8,492 nt of DNA. It comes from Nitrospiraceae bacterium. GTDB taxonomy: Bacteria > Nitrospirota > Thermodesulfovibrionia > Thermodesulfovibrionales > UBA1546. Below, piece by piece: positions 6,091-8,492 of this stretch (its first letter is position 1; every line of letters begins with the position of its first letter). The notes beneath the pieces are model-generated. The model did not search any database. It was not told where the DNA came from and saw only the letters and a program-made list of their open reading frames with translations. The DNA lies in assembly GCA_003535475.1 (NCBI GenBank), contig DOHC01000006.1, forward strand, positions 1 to 8,492, given 5' to 3'. The translations under genes and the position numbers were made by a program.

Positions 6091-6856
6091 TGAGATACTC
6101 TTCTATGCCGGTCTGCGCTCTTAATCGCTGATAAATAACTTCAGCTATGCCGAATAGGTTTACGGTATCCTCCCTGTTATAAAGCTTTAACAGGTCAAGA
6201 GCCTCAGAGCTTCCGTTTTGCGCATTTCCCCATAATTTTACGGCATCATAACCGTCCATGCCCTTGACAGCCTCGTCTCTTTCAACTCCAATACTGCTTT
6301 CAAGCTTTTTAAGTCCGCCCTGAAATCCGAGTTTTCTTGAACCGAAACATATATCAAAATGAGGGATGTCAAACTTCAGCCCTGGCATGGAACGAAAAAG
6401 AAAAGGAATGTCAAATACAGCTCCGTAAAACGTTATAAGATATTTGTATCCTGAAAGCGCCTTATTAAGATTCTCAGGTGAAAGGCCGTTGCCTCTGACA
6501 AAGCACTTGTAATCACAGCCGTCATACATGCCGACCACAGTTACATACCCGCCCTTGTCGGGCATCAGGCCGCTTGTCTCTATATCCAGGCATACTGCCT
6601 CGCCTTTGAATTTATCAAACAGCCTCCAGTGTTCTTTCCTTTTTACTGCGCCGGCAAAATATCTTGCATTTGAATTTTTAAGCTCCTGCAAGGCGGAACA
6701 AAGACTGTTGTCAAAAACAGCTTTTTTGTCTGAACTTATAGAATTCATCCTCGGGGTATTCAAGAAATCTTTCCATGTGAGAATTCCGTTTTCCCAAAGT
6801 CTTCTTTCCAGTTTCACGCCGATTCCATTTAATATGCTGAAAGTGTTTTGTATCAT
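6086..6856 (-). CDS. HhH plus RNase H-like (YprB-type) DEDDy 3'-5' exonuclease
   Basis: This 256-residue protein joins two nucleic-acid modules. Residues about 6-33 (LNGIGVKLERRLWENG, then ITWKDFL without a gap in the protein) look like a helix-hairpin-helix DNA-binding motif. Residues about 85-245 form an RNase H-like exonuclease fold of the RNase_H_2/YprB type. Acidic residues are in place: D91 and E93 in CLDIETSG, D149 in GAVFDIPF, and D230 in YNREDTVNL. Y226 lies four residues before D230, which makes it DEDDy rather than DEDDh. It probably cuts DNA or RNA from the 3' end using two metal ions; the physiological substrate is unknown. The ATG overlaps the TGA of the mutase gene by 4 nt and there is no strong ribosome binding site at good spacing, so translation is probably coupled. 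The C-terminus lies inside a perfect hairpin. Confidence 0.85.
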   Translation of the reverse strand: MIQNTFSILNGIGVKLERRLWENGILTWKDFLNTPRMNSISSDKKAVFDNSLCSALQELKNSNARYFAGAVKRKEHWRLFDKFKGEAVCLDIETSGLMPDKGGYVTVVGMYDGCDYKCFVRGNGLSPENLNKALSGYKYLITFYGAVFDIPFLFRSMPGLKFDIPHFDICFGSRKLGFQGGLKKLESSIGVERDEAVKGMDGYDAVKLWGNAQNGSSEALDLLKLYNREDTVNLFGIAEVIYQRLRAQTGIEEYLR

Positions 6857-8484
6857 ATTAGCCCGATAGCCTCTTTCGTTATTTTTTCCGCTGCCTCAAA
6901 CACTGCCTTCTTTTCTTCTTCTGTTCTTGCCTCAATGTAAAACCTTACCTTCGGCTCCGTCCCTGAAGGCCTTATCATTAACCATGAACCATCGTCAAAG
7001 ACAAGTTTTGTTCCGTCAACTATAATAACATCACTGACGGTTCTTTTGTTTCCACCAATATCAAGCACGGCTCCAATTTTGTAATGCTCTCCGATAACTG
7101 AAAGTTTTTCAATCAACAGCTCTCCGGCAAGAGAGCTGTTGATTGAAATGCCGGAGCGGTCAGGATAATAATGTCCGAATTCATTCATTATGTCTTTCAG
7201 GTAGCCGCTCAGGTTTTTGCCTGTTACTGCCATCATCTCTATTGCAAGAAGAAGCCCGAAGATCGCATCCTTTTCAAGAGTATGATTATATCCTGTCATC
7301 CCGTCTGATTCTTCAAAAGCAACCACTGCCCTTTCTTTTGATGACCGGAGCATATACGGCCTAAAATTTTTAAACCCTACTTTTGTCTCTATTACGCCTG
7401 TACCGAGTTTTTTTGCTATGGCATTAACAAGATTGCTCGTGCCGACAGATTTCACGCCTATACCCTTAATCCCTTTATATACGCTCAAAAAATGGAATGC
7501 CATTGCTCCAAAATAATTCATCGGTATCTGCATATTTGCGTCAGCGTGTCTTATGCGGTCGCCGTCAGGGTCTATGATAACACCCATTCTGAATCTTGCA
7601 TTGCTCTCACGTAAAACCCTCTCAACGCCTTGCATGTTTTTCTCTGAAGGCTCAGGAGCCACGCCTCCAAAAAGAAAGTCATCCTCTGTCCTTAGATATT
7701 TAATCTTAGTGCTTTCGCCGAGAATCCTCTGTATGCGTCCTCTTGTCGCGCCGTGAACATTGTCAACGCAGACAATACAATCCTCACTGTTTATGAAACT
7801 CCTGATTCTTTCAATATCCAGCGTCTTTCTCTCATTTATGTATCTGATATAGAATTCTGCAAGATCAATTTTTTCAATGTTCTCAGGTTTCACCGGTTCC
7901 AAAATTACATTCTCTCTCATCATCCTGTTTGCAATCTCTTCTATTTTTGCTGTAATCACGTCTCCTGCAGGCCCTCCGTCCGAGGGATTAAATTTGAGCC
8001 CAGCATAATTTGCAGGATTATGCGAAGGAGTTAAGTTAACAGAGCACGCTGCGCCTAACATCTCTATACCTGCTGAAAACTCAGGGGTGGCTGCTTCGCC
8101 TGTATACCATGTCCTTATGCCTTGTTTTTGAAGAAGCCCAAGAACTTCCATCGCAAAATCATGGCCGAGGAATCTGTTGTCATGTCCAACAATAACGCCA
8201 CGGCTTTTTACACCTTCAAAACCTGAAACGCCGATTGCCTTCATCACTGACTCATCTTTGCTTTTAAGCGTTTCTATAATTGCTGAAGTCACAATGCGGA
8301 GGTTATTGAATGTAAAGTCAGTTCCTATCTCACCGCGCCACCCTGAAGTGCCAAATACTATTTTTGCCGGTGCGGTATTTTGTCTCGCAAACTTTTCTAT
8401 GACAGAAAGCAGCTCTCTGTTTTTTGAAACATCTGCCAGTATTTCTTTCCAGTAGGATGAGGCATCCCTGAATTCCCGAGCCAT
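6853..8484 (-). CDS. Phosphoglucomutase/phosphomannomutase family protein
   Basis: This enzyme of the alpha-D-phosphohexomutase superfamily moves phosphate between C1 and C6 of a hexose phosphate. It has all four signature sites over 543 residues: TPSHNP at 152-157 with the phospho-accepting Ser154, the metal loop DPDGDR at 305-310 (D305, D307, D309), the sugar-binding loop EESDG at 391-395 and the phosphate-binding loop RPSGTEPKVR at 505-514. TSGWRG at 46-51 opens the first domain, preceded by an extension of about 40 residues (YWKEILADVS and onward) seen in some longer members. Glucose versus mannose or glucosamine preference cannot be read safely; the EESDG loop differs from the GEESGH type of classical phosphoglucomutases. 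The ATG has GAGGA 3 nt upstream at the very edge of the window, so any promoter or earlier operon gene lies outside. It overlaps the exonuclease start by 4 nt. Its third-to-fourth domain junction carries an 18-bp perfect palindrome. Confidence 0.93.
   Translation of the reverse strand: MAREFRDASSYWKEILADVSKNRELLSVIEKFARQNTAPAKIVFGTSGWRGEIGTDFTFNNLRIVTSAIIETLKSKDESVMKAIGVSGFEGVKSRGVIVGHDNRFLGHDFAMEVLGLLQKQGIRTWYTGEAATPEFSAGIEMLGAACSVNLTPSHNPANYAGLKFNPSDGGPAGDVITAKIEEIANRMMRENVILEPVKPENIEKIDLAEFYIRYINERKTLDIERIRSFINSEDCIVCVDNVHGATRGRIQRILGESTKIKYLRTEDDFLFGGVAPEPSEKNMQGVERVLRESNARFRMGVIIDPDGDRIRHADANMQIPMNYFGAMAFHFLSVYKGIKGIGVKSVGTSNLVNAIAKKLGTGVIETKVGFKNFRPYMLRSSKERAVVAFEESDGMTGYNHTLEKDAIFGLLLAIEMMAVTGKNLSGYLKDIMNEFGHYYPDRSGISINSSLAGELLIEKLSVIGEHYKIGAVLDIGGNKRTVSDVIIVDGTKLVFDDGSWLMIRPSGTEPKVRFYIEARTEEEKKAVFEAAEKITKEAIGLI
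7107..7148 (-). repeat. Perfect 18-bp inverted repeat, 6-nt loop, inside the mutase gene
   Basis: Plus-strand arms TTTCAATCAACAGCTCTC (7107-7124) and GAGAGCTGTTGATTGAAA (7131-7148) are exact reverse complements around CGGCAA. They encode roughly residues 446-459, near the start of the last domain, with the frame intact. A second, mutually exclusive pairing exists: CTCCGGCA (7122-7129), which covers most of the loop, matches TGCCGGAG (7149-7156) just outside the right arm. An 18-bp arm with no mismatch is far beyond chance in 8.5 kb. Confidence 0.92.
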
Positions 8485-8492
8485 TAATCCTC

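Overview
The window reads as ordinary chromosomal DNA from a diderm (Gram-negative) bacterium of moderate GC, roughly 43-45% by eye. A lipoprotein-type M48 protease and a CHASE2 adenylate cyclase support a two-membrane envelope. The gene mix and codon style remind me of Nitrospirota or deltaproteobacterial relatives, but this is a weak guess; no rRNA or other decisive marker is present.

Layout: one plus-strand gene, cut by the left edge, encodes a xylose-isomerase-like TIM-barrel protein. It converges on seven minus-strand genes that fill the rest. Read in their own direction (right to left) these form three blocks. Block 1: a phosphohexomutase and an HhH/DEDDy exonuclease, joined by a 4-nt stop/start overlap. 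Block 2: methylthioadenosine phosphorylase (mtnP) and adenine phosphoribosyltransferase (apt), 10 nt apart, with a recognisable promoter upstream. Block 3: a CHASE2-class III adenylate cyclase, an SH3-domain exported protein and an M48 lipoprotein metalloprotease, joined by two 4-nt overlaps.

Block 2 is a two-step salvage path: MTA gives adenine plus methylthioribose-1-phosphate, then adenine plus PRPP gives AMP. Block 3 looks like a translationally coupled envelope module: a periplasmic sensor that makes cAMP inside the cell, a periplasmic SH3 protein and a lipid-anchored protease. Its function is unknown to me. Block 1 joins sugar-phosphate metabolism to a nuclease with no obvious functional link.

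The only long non-coding stretch is the 500 bases between apt and the cyclase. Its right-hand part is clearly more GC-rich (about 53% by hand count) than the rest and holds a frame-broken ORF and nested inverted repeats, so it looks like a remnant of foreign or decayed DNA. The most unusual signal in the window is structural: three long, perfect, short-loop inverted repeats (arms of 12, 14 and 18 bp; loops of 5, 5 and 6 nt). Two lie inside coding sequence and one straddles a stop codon. No mobile element, CRISPR array, tRNA or rRNA was seen, and I found no clear evidence for a new defence or other accessory system.
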